Shown in pieces: positions 29,307 to 38,713 of a stretch of DNA of 64,000 nt. The notes under the pieces are model-generated. The model saw only the letters and a program-made list of their open reading frames with translations. It had not been told where the DNA came from and did no database searches. Position numbers and translations under genes: made by a program. Position 1 is the first letter of the stretch. Each line of letters opens with the position of its first letter. Source of the stretch: Bacteroides caecigallinarum (GTDB lineage: Bacteria; Bacteroidota; Bacteroidia; Bacteroidales; Bacteroidaceae); NCBI RefSeq assembly GCF_016902295.1, contig NZ_JACJLQ010000007.1, positions 1 through 64,000 on the forward strand, written 5' to 3'.

Positions 29307-30647
29307 ATGAAAAAAGAATATATAGTTTACAAACTTTCCGAATGTGCTAAACAGGCGTGCAGAATAGACAACAGTTTATTTACGAGTTTTAATGTTAAGC
29401 GCGGACTTCGTAATGAAGACGGAACAGGTGTGCTTGTAGGACTAACCAAGATAGGAAACGTAGTGGGATATGAGAAAACGGAAGAAGGCTTGAAACCTAT
29501 TCCGGGTAAACTCTTCTATAGGGGGTATGATTTGGATGATATCGTTCATGCTCTTTTGAAAGAGAAACGTTTCGGCTTCGAAGAGGTTGCATATTTGCTT
29601 TTGTCGGGCGAGCTTCCTGACAAGGAACAGCTGGCTTCTTTCAAGGAACTGATAAACGACAATATGCCGCTTGACAAGAAAACTACAATGAATATCATCG
29701 ACCTTGAAGGTCATAACATAATGAATATCCTGGCCCGTAGTGTTCTGGAAATGTACACATTCGACCCTAATCCGGATGACATCTCTCGCGACAATCTTAT
29801 GCGTCAGTCTATCGAACTTATCTCAAAGTTCCCAACAGTCATAGCATACGCATATAGCATCTACCGTCACAGTACACACGGACGCTCATTGCATATCCGC
29901 TATCCGGATGAGAAACTCTCGTTGGCAGAGAATTTTCTTTACATGATTAAGAAAGATTACACTCCTCTTGAGGCACGTATGCTTGACCTTCTGCTGGTTC
30001 TCCAGGCTGAGCACGGTGGTGGTAACAACTCTACATTCACTGTCAGAGTTACAAGTTCTACACGTACAGATACATATTCAAGTATCGCAGCGGGAATCGG
30101 TTCGCTAAAAGGTTCATTGCATGGTGGAGCAAACATTCAGGTAGTAAAAATGTTCCATCACCTGAAAGAAGCCATTTCAGACTGGACTAATGTAGATGAA
30201 ATAGACACATACCTTATTCGTATGCTTAATAAAGAGGCATACGACAAGACCGGACTGATATATGGTATCGGTCATGCCGTATATACTATTTCAGACCCGC
30301 GTGCTGTCCTTCTGAAGGAACTGGCAAGTGAACTTGTGGCTGAAAAAGGCTGTGAGAAAGAATTTGCTTTCCTTGAACTGATAGAAAAGCGTGCCATAGC
30401 TTGTTTCAAGAAAGTCAAGGGAGACAAGAAGAAAGTATGCTCTAATGTTGACTTCTATTCAGGATTCATATACGAGATGATGGGCTTGCCTCATGAGATA
30501 TACACTCCTCTGTTTGCTATGGCAAGAATTGTCGGTTGGACGGCTCACCGTATTGAGGAATTGCATTTCGACGGTCGTCGTATTATCCGTCCTGCATACA
30601 AGAATGTACTTGAGGAAGTTTCTTACAAACCAATAGCTGAAAGATAG
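29307..30647 (+). CDS. gltA: Citrate synthase
   Basis: The 446-residue enzyme condenses acetyl-CoA with oxaloacetate. Catalytic-site regions are AEHGGGNNSTFTVRV (first His), GSLKGSLHGGANIQV (second His) and VDFYSGFIYEMMGLP (Asp). Its length and a 40-residue N-terminal extension fit the long Bacteroidetes type. It ends the operon at a strong terminator (30655-30698). Confidence 0.96.
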   Translation: MKKEYIVYKLSECAKQACRIDNSLFTSFNVKRGLRNEDGTGVLVGLTKIGNVVGYEKTEEGLKPIPGKLFYRGYDLDDIVHALLKEKRFGFEEVAYLLLSGELPDKEQLASFKELINDNMPLDKKTTMNIIDLEGHNIMNILARSVLEMYTFDPNPDDISRDNLMRQSIELISKFPTVIAYAYSIYRHSTHGRSLHIRYPDEKLSLAENFLYMIKKDYTPLEARMLDLLLVLQAEHGGGNNSTFTVRVTSSTRTDTYSSIAAGIGSLKGSLHGGANIQVVKMFHHLKEAISDWTNVDEIDTYLIRMLNKEAYDKTGLIYGIGHAVYTISDPRAVLLKELASELVAEKGCEKEFAFLELIEKRAIACFKKVKGDKKKVCSNVDFYSGFIYEMMGLPHEIYTPLFAMARIVGWTAHRIEELHFDGRRIIRPAYKNVLEEVSYKPIAER

Positions 30648-30654
30648 AATATAT

Positions 30655-30698
30655 AAAATTGGGGCTGTGTCGTGATGTACGATGCAGCCCCAAATTTT
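30655..30698. terminator. Bidirectional terminator after gltA
   Basis: AAAATTGGGGCTG pairs with CAGCCCCAAATTTT around an 18-nt loop, giving T tracts on both strands. It separates the TCA operon from the convergent flavodoxin gene. Confidence 0.88.
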
Positions 30699-30715
30699 AT
30701 GTTGCTATATAGGTT

Positions 30716-31273
30716 TTATTTCAAGATAATCTGTTTAGCCCATTCTTCAGCCTGTTTGCTTCCTCTGTTGAACAAGCGGCCTTCTTTCCAATCCACTTCT
30801 GGATACAGCTTCTTCAGTTGTTTAACACTGTTGTTGATGGAGCTTCCGCCTGATGTAGCAAAAGGAATAACCGTCTTGCCGGAAAGGTTATACTTCTCAA
30901 TGAATGTATTTACCGGACGCGGACATAAATCCCACCAGATAGGGTAGCCTATAAATACAGTGTCGTAGTTATTCATATTAAGAGTTTCACCACCAAGTTC
31001 AGGACGTGAATTGTCGTCATTCATTTCTATTGAACTTCTGCTGTTTTTGTCTCTCCAGTCAAGGTCGGCAGAAGAATATGCTTTCTTTGGAGTAATTTTG
31101 TACAGTGTTCCACCGGTAGCTTTTGAAATTGATTTGGCAACGCTTTCGGTGTTTCCCGTACATGAAAAATAAGCCACAAGGATTTTAGCTTCAGCATTAT
31201 CCTTCTTTTGCTGTGCGTTTGACTGGCTGTTTAAGCAAAAAAGACTCATAATTATCAGTATTAAAGTTTTCAT
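30716..31273 (-). CDS. Exported flavodoxin-like protein
   Basis: The 185-residue protein has a signal peptide (residues 1-20, ending QSNAQ) followed by a flavodoxin fold. The FMN phosphate loop is YFSCTGNTESVAKSI (near 34-48), and a second motif is IGYPIWWDLCPRPVNTF. Exported flavodoxin_4-type proteins are common beside oxidoreductases in Bacteroidetes. It is 1 bp downstream of the CMD-cupin gene, so the two are surely co-transcribed and may act on the same periplasmic substrate. Electron partner unknown. Confidence 0.85.
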   Translation of the reverse strand: MKTLILIIMSLFCLNSQSNAQQKKDNAEAKILVAYFSCTGNTESVAKSISKATGGTLYKITPKKAYSSADLDWRDKNSRSSIEMNDDNSRPELGGETLNMNNYDTVFIGYPIWWDLCPRPVNTFIEKYNLSGKTVIPFATSGGSSINNSVKQLKKLYPEVDWKEGRLFNRGSKQAEEWAKQIILK

Positions 31274-31274
31274 G

Positions 31275-32105
31275 TTATTTCAGTTTTGAATAATCTTCGT
31301 CATTAACCGGTTCCAGCCATTCGTTACTGCATCCTTCACCCGGAATTTCCATAGCAAGATGTGAGAACCAGCTGTCAGGAGCGGCTCCATGCCAATGCTT
31401 GACTCCGGTCGGAATATATATAACGTCGCCCGGATTCATTTCTATTGGTTCTTTACCCCATTCCTGATAGTAACCACGTCCGCCTACGCAGATAAGAGTC
31501 TGTCCTCCACCTTTTTCGGCTTTATGGATGTGCCAGTTATTACGGCAACCAGGTTCGAAAGTTACATTGGAAACCGGAACGCCTTCTGTGACGATTGGTG
31601 CAAGATAACTTTGTCCTACGAAGTATTTGGCGTATGCATCGTTAGGTTTGCCTATCGGGAAAATAATAGTTTGTGAGTATGCGTCAAGAGAGGCATTTGA
31701 TGTGCTGTCCACATTTTCTGCCCATACTTCTTTTGCCATACGGAATGCAGCCCATGCCTTAGGCCATCCTGCATAGAATGCGGCATGTGTAAGTATCTCT
31801 GCTATTTCAGTTTTTGTCACTCCGTTTTTCTTTGCAAATTCAAGATGGTGTCTGAACGATGAGTCTGTCAGTCCCTGCGACATCAGTGCAACAACGGTAA
31901 CGATTGAACGGTCGCGCATGGATAGCAAGTCATTGCGGCTCCATACTTCGCCAAAAAGGATATTATCATTAAGATGTGCGAATTCGGGAGCGAACTCTCC
32001 CAACACATCATGTCCTGCGGTTTGCTGGACTTTAACCTGTGATTTAGCCATATTCGGGAAAATTAAAAATGATAACGTGATAAGTAAGAATGATTTTGTT
32101 TTCAT
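31275..32105 (-). CDS. Exported carboxymuconolactone decarboxylase-like/cupin fusion
   Basis: The 276-residue protein has a signal peptide (1-22). Residues about 35-130 resemble the CMD/AhpD fold (EVWSRNDLLSMRDRSIVTVVA broken here as EVWSRNDLLSM and VTVVALMSQG, then HLEFAKKNGVTKTEI). Residues about 165-270 are a cupin with metal-binding histidines in NNWHIHKAEKGG and GVKHWHGAAPD. CMD-cupin fusions are often encoded beside flavodoxins and aldo/keto reductases; the reaction is unknown. The redox-active CxxC of AhpD is absent. The gene lies between DUF362 and the flavodoxin. Confidence 0.85.
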   Translation of the reverse strand: MKTKSFLLITLSFLIFPNMAKSQVKVQQTAGHDVLGEFAPEFAHLNDNILFGEVWSRNDLLSMRDRSIVTVVALMSQGLTDSSFRHHLEFAKKNGVTKTEIAEILTHAAFYAGWPKAWAAFRMAKEVWAENVDSTSNASLDAYSQTIIFPIGKPNDAYAKYFVGQSYLAPIVTEGVPVSNVTFEPGCRNNWHIHKAEKGGGQTLICVGGRGYYQEWGKEPIEMNPGDVIYIPTGVKHWHGAAPDSWFSHLAMEIPGEGCSNEWLEPVNDEDYSKLK

Positions 32106-32148
32106 TTGTTATGGGTTTTATAATGAATGAAATTATATGTATGATTTA

Positions 32149-33117
32149 TCAATCAAGCTCAATTAATTCATATTTTTGGCTTCCCATTCCAAGTGCTTCA
32201 GCATGATTCAAAGTATGCATGCCGTGACGTGAATCGATACGTTCAATCAGGTGTATCTTGCCATGGTCTTTTGACGAACGAACCAAGTCGGTACATGCAC
32301 GGTCGAGAGCTACAGGGTCAAGCGATGCGAGAATACCTATATCGCCCATTTTAGGATCTTCCGGCGAAGAATCGCAGTCGCAATCAACTGAAAGATTGTT
32401 CGCTACACTTATGTAGAGTATATTTTCTCCGCAGTGGTCTGCTATTGCTTTTGCAGCTTCAGCCATTGATTCCAGGAAATCATCCTGTTTCGGGTTGCCC
32501 CAACTTGTGGTACTCTCTCCGGCAGAATGTATCAATCTTTTACCATTGGACGATGCAATTCCTATAGACATGTTCTTGATTGCACCACCGAATCCTCCCA
32601 TGGCATGTCCTTTGAAATGAGAGAGGATTATTGTGAAATCATAATTGAGAAAGTTCTTGCCGACAATATCTTTTGTGAGATGCTTTCCTCCTTTTACTGG
32701 AAGTTCAGTTTCTCCTTCGGCATCCATGATGTCAACATTCGCGATTGCGGTGAAACCATGATCGGCAGCGGCTTTCAGATGACTTTCTGTATTGGAACGT
32801 CCGCCGCCATACGCAGTATTGCATTCTACGATTGTTCCATTTACTTTCTGCACAAGGTCTTTGATAAGCTTGGGTTGCAGGAAATTGTGTCCTCCGGGTT
32901 CTCCGGTAGAAAGTTTGACAGCCACTTTCCCTTTAGCTTCGCGTCCTAATGCCTCATAGATTTTAATCAGATTCTCGGATGAGATGTTTTTGTACCAGTA
33001 AACTTTAGGGGTATCAGTCGTTTCCGTATTGGCTGATTCCTGCACTTTTGGCGAATGTCCGCAACTTGGGGCTACGAAAGCGATTGCCAAAATAATTGTT
33101 AGAAAAATCTTTTTCAT
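32149..33117 (-). CDS. DUF362-family exported protein
   Basis: The 322-residue product has a signal peptide with a lipobox-like APSC at residues 16-19, so it may be a lipoprotein. The DUF362 core includes KLSTGEPGGHNFLQP, NTAYGGGRSNTESH, SHFKGHAMGGFGGAIKNM and ASLDPVALDRACTDLV. Many DUF362 proteins carry ferredoxin motifs; this one does not, and I see only a CDCDSS motif near 245 that might bind metal. It follows the TonB receptor gene by 23 bp. Function unknown. Confidence 0.85.
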   Translation of the reverse strand: MKKIFLTIILAIAFVAPSCGHSPKVQESANTETTDTPKVYWYKNISSENLIKIYEALGREAKGKVAVKLSTGEPGGHNFLQPKLIKDLVQKVNGTIVECNTAYGGGRSNTESHLKAAADHGFTAIANVDIMDAEGETELPVKGGKHLTKDIVGKNFLNYDFTIILSHFKGHAMGGFGGAIKNMSIGIASSNGKRLIHSAGESTTSWGNPKQDDFLESMAEAAKAIADHCGENILYISVANNLSVDCDCDSSPEDPKMGDIGILASLDPVALDRACTDLVRSSKDHGKIHLIERIDSRHGMHTLNHAEALGMGSQKYELIELD

Positions 33118-33140
33118 ATCTTTAAGTATTTGTAGATTGT

Positions 33141-35048
33141 TTAGAAATTGATATTCACTCCACCCATAACGGTTGCTTTAGGCATCGGGTAACCGGCATT
33201 GATTTCATATTTTTGTGCAAGCAGGTTTTCTCCGCGCACCCAGATGTCGAGCCATTTTGTTGTGCGGAACGAAGCTCTTATATTCCACAGGACGAAATCT
33301 TCCGTTTTTACAGGTTCAGTCTGTGTGTATAGTCCGGCTATGTACTGTATGCCTGTTGATATGTTCCAGCGTCCGCATGAAAAGTTTGCTCCTCCGTAAA
33401 GCTTATGTTCCGGTGCGGCAATCACAGGCTCCTTCATGTGCAGATAACTGTAGTTACCGTCAACTGACCATTGTCTGTTTATGCGGTATGCAGCCTGTAC
33501 TTCGATACCGGTATTGTCTATCTTGCCTGAATTCTGGTTCAGCATTCCGCTACCGTTTGGATTAGGCAGTGTCATTATGAGATTCTTGCCGTCTATATAG
33601 AAGAGGTTTACTCCATAACTAAATTGTCCGTTCATCAGTCGTTGCAAGAATGCAAGTTCGTAAGTCCACATAGACTCGGGTTTCAAATCAGGATTCTGCG
33701 GTGGAAACATATACATTTCCCTAAGGATAGGGTAGCGGAATCCTTTTGACGCAGATGCTTTCAGTTCCATGGCGTGAGGAAGATGGAAAGCCAATCCTGC
33801 CTGTGGTACCCATTCTGTTCCTATGCGTGAATGATGGTCGGCACGGATACCCATATTCAGTGTGATAAAGGAATTTATATCCTGACGCACATCTATATAT
33901 CCGGCAAATTCATTTTCCTGCTTGTCAACCAGATCGGATGTAGTTCCTGCCTTTTCACCACTGATATACTCATTCCATGCATGGCCTCCATAGTTGAACC
34001 AGTCGAATCCGGCTGTGATGCGGTTACCTTTGAAGAACTGCATACTTTGATAAACAGATACTCCCATCATCTTGTCGAATGACAGGAAGCGGTCGTCCTG
34101 CGGCCCTTCTCCCTCAGATGGTGTATAACCGTCATTAATCCAGTGGTCTCCCCAGTTGTAAAAGAAACTTACCGCTCCTGAGGTCTTGTCGTAATTGTTT
34201 TCAATGGCAAATGAAGTCATTCCGCGTGTAATTCTCTGGTCTCCATCCAGAAGTGGAGAACTCACAGGTCCAGGGTATGAAGCGTTGAAGTGGGTAATGT
34301 TTACGTCTCCTCTAAGATTCCAGTTGTTTGTCATTTCATAACCCAATTTCGCATATCCGCCGTATTGTTCGAAATTCATATCGGCACGGTGTCCGTCAGT
34401 GCGGTTGTACGAACCTGATATTACGCTGGAAAATCGTCCTTTACGTACACGGTTTGTAAGTTCCGTCTCAAGTGTATTGTATGAGCCATAACCTGCATGG
34501 AGGTTTGTGTTTACTCCGTCTTCCTGCATTTTGCGTGTTACGATATTAACTACACCTCCCATAGCGTTGGAACCGTAAAGCACTGAAGCCGGACCTCTCA
34601 ATACCTCTACACGTTCTGCGAGGAATGACTGGTAGGCATCTGATATCGGATGTCCGAAGATACCGGCATATTGCGGATGACCGTCAATCATCACCATCAG
34701 TCGTCCTGAGCCACCGCTCAGTCCACGCAACGAAATACCTCCCGCAGCACCGTTTGACACTCCATATCCCATAATGCCACGTGATGTGACAAACAGTCCC
34801 GGGACATGCTCGGTAAGTAATGGCAGCAGTGAAGGATGCATGGTGCTTTCTATACGGTCACGACCGACTACCGATACTGTCTGTGACAGATGGCGTACAT
34901 CCGTTTCACTACGGCTTCCTGTCACTACCACTTCATTGATGTTATAAACCCGTGTGGAGTCGATTATGATTTGTGCCGACAGACTGAGTGGGGTAAATAA
35001 TGCAATATAAAATATATTTCTTTTTATATTGGGGATTATTGTTCTCAT
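33141..35048 (-). CDS. TonB-dependent outer-membrane receptor
   Basis: The 635-residue protein has a signal peptide ending LSLSAQ, a TonB-box-like start (NINEVVVTGSRSE), a plug domain with GISLRGLSGGSGRLMVMIDG (split as GISLRGLSGG and RLMVMIDG) and VEVLRGPASVLYGSNAMGGVVN, then a 22-strand-type barrel ending in GGVNINF. It lacks the SusC N-terminal carboxypeptidase-like domain and has no SusD partner, so it resembles siderophore, haem or cobalamin receptors. No cobalamin riboswitch precedes it. A -7 box TAACTTTG (minus, 35112-35119) lies 64 bp upstream. It heads a leftward operon with DUF362, CMD-cupin and flavodoxin. Confidence 0.88.
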   Translation of the reverse strand: MRTIIPNIKRNIFYIALFTPLSLSAQIIIDSTRVYNINEVVVTGSRSETDVRHLSQTVSVVGRDRIESTMHPSLLPLLTEHVPGLFVTSRGIMGYGVSNGAAGGISLRGLSGGSGRLMVMIDGHPQYAGIFGHPISDAYQSFLAERVEVLRGPASVLYGSNAMGGVVNIVTRKMQEDGVNTNLHAGYGSYNTLETELTNRVRKGRFSSVISGSYNRTDGHRADMNFEQYGGYAKLGYEMTNNWNLRGDVNITHFNASYPGPVSSPLLDGDQRITRGMTSFAIENNYDKTSGAVSFFYNWGDHWINDGYTPSEGEGPQDDRFLSFDKMMGVSVYQSMQFFKGNRITAGFDWFNYGGHAWNEYISGEKAGTTSDLVDKQENEFAGYIDVRQDINSFITLNMGIRADHHSRIGTEWVPQAGLAFHLPHAMELKASASKGFRYPILREMYMFPPQNPDLKPESMWTYELAFLQRLMNGQFSYGVNLFYIDGKNLIMTLPNPNGSGMLNQNSGKIDNTGIEVQAAYRINRQWSVDGNYSYLHMKEPVIAAPEHKLYGGANFSCGRWNISTGIQYIAGLYTQTEPVKTEDFVLWNIRASFRTTKWLDIWVRGENLLAQKYEINAGYPMPKATVMGGVNINF

Positions 35049-35111
35049 AAAATATTCTGTTCAGTTTCTATAAATTATGTCTCTATAATTTTTAAATTTG
35101 TTTTGATGCTA

Positions 35112-35119
35112 CAAAGTTA
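35112..35119 (-). promoter_or_regulatory. -7 box for the TonB receptor operon
   Basis: TAACTTTG on the minus strand is a perfect TAnnTTTG match 64 bp before the receptor ATG. I see no clear -33, which may mean an activator such as a nearby AraC protein is needed. Confidence 0.5.
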
Positions 35120-35193
35120 TCATACATATAGTATAAATACGTATATCTATTACTGCATTATTTACCCAAATTACAGATATTTGTATTTTCCTT

Positions 35194-36033
35194 TTATCTC
35201 CATCCCATGAACATGCGTACGGTATCGGCATCATGATGGTCGAAGAAAAGACTTTTTCCTGTGTCCAGTCCAGCTATATTTCCCATGTCTTCCTGTGACA
35301 GTGAAAAATCGAAAATTTCAATATTTTCTTTCATACGTTCGATATGAGTAGATTTCGGTATGATGATAACTCCACGTTGTATTAGCCATCTTAATGCTAC
35401 CTGTGCAATGCTTTTTCCATACTTTGCTCCAATATTGGCTAATATCGTATTATTAAAGAAATTGTTGCGTCCTTCAGCAAGCGGTCCCCATGACATGATT
35501 CTAGTACCGAATTCCTCCATGATTTTCTGTGCTTCAATCTGTTGGTCGAAGACATGCGTCTCCACCTGATTCACTGCTGGTATTATTTCCATGTTACTGG
35601 CTATATCTATAAAGTGATCAGGATAGAAATTACTTACACCGATAGCTCTGAGTTTACCTTCCTTGTATGCTTTTTCAAGTGCCCGATATGCTCCGTAGCG
35701 GTCACAAAACGGCTGATGCAGTAGCATCAAATCAATATAATCTGTTTGTAGTTTCTTTAAACTTTCGTCTATTGATTTGCGTGCATTCTCGTAGCCGTAA
35801 TTTGATATCCAAACTTTGCTTACAATGAAAATTTCATTTCGTTTTATTCCGCTGTTTTTAACTGCTTTTCCTACACCTTCTTCGTTATGGTATGCTTGTG
35901 CCGTATCAATCATACGGTAGCCACATTCCAAAGCGTTGCTCACACAACGTTCACATTCTGAAGGAGAGACCTGATATACTCCATAACCAATCTGTGGCAT
36001 TTCGACGCCATTGTTTAATCTTACTGTTTTCAT
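35194..36033 (-). CDS. Aldo/keto reductase
   Basis: The 279-residue TIM-barrel enzyme has the catalytic tetrad in recognisable form: Asp and Tyr in MIDTAQAYHNEEG, Lys in IVSKVW and His in MLLHQPF. The NADPH site is IPKSTHIERMKENI. It belongs to the AKR5-like group (2,5-diketo-gluconate or methylglyoxal-type reductases). It is divergent from an AraC regulator at 36169, with a -7 box TATCTTTG at 36075-36082 on the minus strand, so that regulator probably controls it. Confidence 0.92.
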   Translation of the reverse strand: MKTVRLNNGVEMPQIGYGVYQVSPSECERCVSNALECGYRMIDTAQAYHNEEGVGKAVKNSGIKRNEIFIVSKVWISNYGYENARKSIDESLKKLQTDYIDLMLLHQPFCDRYGAYRALEKAYKEGKLRAIGVSNFYPDHFIDIASNMEIIPAVNQVETHVFDQQIEAQKIMEEFGTRIMSWGPLAEGRNNFFNNTILANIGAKYGKSIAQVALRWLIQRGVIIIPKSTHIERMKENIEIFDFSLSQEDMGNIAGLDTGKSLFFDHHDADTVRMFMGWR

Positions 36034-36074
36034 ATTTTCAGTTTTAATTTATTTTGATAATTTTGTTCTTTGTG

Positions 36075-36082
36075 CAAAGATA
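36075..36082 (-). promoter_or_regulatory. -7 box for the aldo/keto reductase gene
   Basis: TATCTTTG on the minus strand fits TAnnTTTG and lies 42 bp before the ATG at 36033, in the divergent gap shared with the AraC gene. Confidence 0.5.
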
Positions 36083-36168
36083 GATACATGGTAATATAGG
36101 ACTAAAACAAAAAATGCGGATATAATTACCATTTTTACAGTTCTTGTTAGTAATTGGAGGATATTTAT

Positions 36169-36975
36169 ATGGAAGAAAATAAAGAAATATTCATAGCCCA
36201 TAGACTTGGTGAAATAAAAACAGATTCGGACGAGGAGTATCTTGCCCATATGCTTTGTTTGGGAGGAACATGTAAGTACTGTTTCAACAGGCAGGATTTT
36301 GAATTGCATGCAGGCGATCTGTCCATAATACGCAAGCGTAAAATGATAGAAAAGATAGAAGCATCAGATGATTTCCGATGCAGAATTATTTATGTAAAAC
36401 CGGAATTTGTGACTCTATGCACTCCGCAGAGTAATTATGGAACTAAGGGACAGTTGGCCTTGTTTCTGAATCCTGTCATGCACTTAAATCGTGAGCAACA
36501 GGATATATGTCTTCGTGATTTTGAACTGCTTGAGCAAAGGATAAACGACACAAGTCATCGTTTTTATCGTGAGACGGTTATTAATGCGATGCGGATGGCA
36601 ATTCTTGATTTTTTTGATTTCCATGCCCGTATTTATGGTGAAAATGATATTACCACACAAAATGCATCCATTATGAATAGATTCCTGAAGATGCTGGAGG
36701 ACGGAGCATACCGCGAGCACAGAGAGGTGACATATTATGCGGATTGCCTTTGTGTCACATCAAAATACCTGTCCGAAGTTTCAAAGAAGGTTAGCGGATA
36801 CGGAGCCAATTATTGGATCAATAATTATACCATACTTGATATAACTCGTCTGCTCCGCGATAAATCTCTTTCGCTAGTACAGATATCAGATATGTTCGGG
36901 TTTTCATCTATGGCCTATTTCAGCCGTTATGTACAACAATATTCAGGTATAAAGCCTTCTGATTACAGAGAGTGA
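36169..36975 (+). CDS. AraC-family transcriptional regulator
   Basis: The 268-residue protein has a cupin-like sensor half (about 1-150) and a C-terminal AraC double helix-turn-helix (about 170-265), including YLSEVSKKVSGYGANYWIN and the second-helix signature LVQISDMFGFSSMAYFSRYVQQYSGIKPSDYR (cited here as SDMFGFSS and PSDYRE). I take the ATG at 36169, which has GGAGG at 36156-36160, an unusually good ribosome-binding site for this genome. It is divergent from the aldo/keto reductase gene and likely regulates it. Confidence 0.9.
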   Translation: MEENKEIFIAHRLGEIKTDSDEEYLAHMLCLGGTCKYCFNRQDFELHAGDLSIIRKRKMIEKIEASDDFRCRIIYVKPEFVTLCTPQSNYGTKGQLALFLNPVMHLNREQQDICLRDFELLEQRINDTSHRFYRETVINAMRMAILDFFDFHARIYGENDITTQNASIMNRFLKMLEDGAYREHREVTYYADCLCVTSKYLSEVSKKVSGYGANYWINNYTILDITRLLRDKSLSLVQISDMFGFSSMAYFSRYVQQYSGIKPSDYRE

Positions 36976-36991
36976 TGGGCATGATTAAGTG

Positions 36992-37897
36992 CTAAATGTC
37001 ATTCCTTTTCTGTTTTACATACTCTGTCGGGGAACATCCGCAACATTTTTTGAATAATCTGCTAAGGTGTTGCGGGTAGTCAAAGCCTAGATTATATGCT
37101 ACTTGTGATGCTGTTGCTCCGCTTATAAGTTCATTTTTGGCACGTTGAATAATGTATTGCCTGATATGGTTACTTGCGGTATCGCCTGTAGTCTTTTTTA
37201 TAAGGTCTCCAAAATAGTTTGACGACATGCATAATTCATTTGCACAATATTGTACAGTGGGTAATCCGAGTGTAAACTGTATTCCTTTCTCATAATAATC
37301 CTGTAACAGGGAATTGAATCGCATCAGTATATCTGAATTTTCCAGCTTTCTGGTCAGGAACTGGCGATTGTAGAAACGTTGGCAGAAATTAAGCATCAAT
37401 TCAATGTAGCCTACTATAATTGCCTTCTGTTGTTCATCGTGTCTTTTTGATAACTCATCTCTCATCTGGTGCATTAATGACACCAAAATGTCATGTTCCT
37501 CTTCTGACATGTGTAGAGCCTCGTTTATTCGGTAATCGAAGAATGTATAATTCTTTATAGTCTTTTCCAGTGCTGTTCCTTGTAGTATATCAGGGTGGAA
37601 AAGCAGTGCCCATCCCGTCAGCATAACCTGTTCACCGTTGTCTTCCTTTCCTCCAATCTGCCCCGGGGCTACACAAATTACAGTACCTTTTTTGTAGTCA
37701 TATTTGCCACATCCGTATGTCAAGTCTATTTCTGCTTCATCGTGAAAGAATATTCCGTAAACATTGTAGTTGGCCAGGCAATGACGTATGGGGGAAACCT
37801 CCTTGTAGTCAATTACACAAACCTGCTGGTGTTGGCTTTCATAACCAAGCCAGTTACAATAATCGTTTACATTTTTTACTTTCAGAATTTTGCTCAT
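36992..37897 (-). CDS. AraC-family transcriptional regulator
   Basis: The 301-residue protein has an N-terminal ligand-type domain and a C-terminal AraC HTH pair with YCANELCMSSNYFGDLIKK and VAYNLGFDYPQHLSRLFKK, ending CCGCSPTEYVKQKR. It is convergent with the AraC gene at 36169 (17-bp gap) but the two are only distantly similar, so it is not a recent duplicate. A -7 box TATTTTTG (minus, 37925-37932) precedes it. It lies divergently from a small gene and an aldo/keto reductase pseudogene, its likely original target. Confidence 0.9.
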   Translation of the reverse strand: MSKILKVKNVNDYCNWLGYESQHQQVCVIDYKEVSPIRHCLANYNVYGIFFHDEAEIDLTYGCGKYDYKKGTVICVAPGQIGGKEDNGEQVMLTGWALLFHPDILQGTALEKTIKNYTFFDYRINEALHMSEEEHDILVSLMHQMRDELSKRHDEQQKAIIVGYIELMLNFCQRFYNRQFLTRKLENSDILMRFNSLLQDYYEKGIQFTLGLPTVQYCANELCMSSNYFGDLIKKTTGDTASNHIRQYIIQRAKNELISGATASQVAYNLGFDYPQHLSRLFKKCCGCSPTEYVKQKRNDI

Positions 37898-38060
37898 TGT
37901 GCTATGCTTTTATACATGTCACGGCAAAAATAAAACTTTTCACTTAATCTTAAAACTCAATAGTGGCATTATCAGTAAAAATGATACAAATGTCCCACTT
38001 ATTGTTACTTCATTGTTATCTGGGGCAAGTAACTTTGTGATATCAAAAAAACAGTGAAAA

Positions 38061-38279
38061 ATGGATAGGCAAATTATCATTTCTCCCCAATTATGTGAAG
38101 ACGAGGTCGTTTGTTTTATTGCAGACCGTTATCACATTAATCCACAAACACTTTTGCAGCTTTTTCTGACGCAGAATGGAATTATAACAGATACAGATAA
38201 TGTGGAATGTGAACTACAACTAGAAGATAACGAAATAGAAATATTACGTGACTTGACAGGTTTTGATAATAGTAATTAA
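38061..38279 (+). CDS. Small acidic protein of unknown function
   Basis: A 72-residue product rich in Glu, Asp and Ile (LQLEDNEIEILRDLTGF near the end) with no signal or membrane segment. I recognise no family, although similar small genes occur near AraC-type loci in related genomes as far as I recall. A perfect -7 box TAACTTTG at 38030-38037 lies 24 bp upstream, which supports expression. It precedes the aldo/keto reductase pseudogene by 16 bp and would be co-transcribed with it. Confidence 0.6.
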   Translation: MDRQIIISPQLCEDEVVCFIADRYHINPQTLLQLFLTQNGIITDTDNVECELQLEDNEIEILRDLTGFDNSN

Positions 38280-38295
38280 TAATGGTTTATAGATT

Positions 38296-38692
38296 ATGGA
38301 CAGAAGAAATTTTTTGAAACTATCATCTGTGGCAGTATTATCTACCGCAGGTTCTTTGACTGGCATATCTAAGGTGATAGCCGATGGTACTTCTGAGTCT
38401 GAGAATGTAGATAAAGGTATAAATGAAGTATCTTACGGAGCTGATTCGTAAGTGGGCTATGCGAAAGAATATGACTCCGGCACAATTTGCCCTTGCGTGG
38501 ATGTTGTCGCGTAAATCGTGGATAGTTCCGATACCCGGTACAACAAACCCTCAACACCTGGATGATTTACTTGGAGCTGGAACAGTACGTCTGGCAGCAT
38601 GGGAAGTTGAGGAGTTTGATCGTGAATATGCAAAGATAGACCTTATGTGACATCGTGCAGATCCGTTTACTGAAAGTCAGATAGATAAATAA
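38296..38692 (+). pseudogene. Decayed Tat-exported aldo/keto reductase
   Basis: The frame opens with a twin-arginine signal, MDRRNFLKLSSVAVLSTAG, reads 51 residues to a TAA at 38449, and then another frame (38423-38650) gives the C-terminal part of an aldo/keto reductase: MTPAQFALAWML, WIVPIPGTTNPQHLDDLLGA and EVEEFDREYAKIDLM. The middle 200 or so residues, including the catalytic tetrad, are missing. After LM comes TGA, followed in frame by HRADPFTESQIDK and TAA, so a nonsense change also truncates the tail. This is an internal deletion plus frameshift plus stop. Confidence 0.88.
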
Positions 38693-38713
38693 TGACGATG
38701 TGTGGATTACAGA

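Noticed and set aside
35049-35193. Cobalamin riboswitch ahead of the TonB receptor
   Set aside because: The 145-bp leader region has none of the conserved B12-box sequence.
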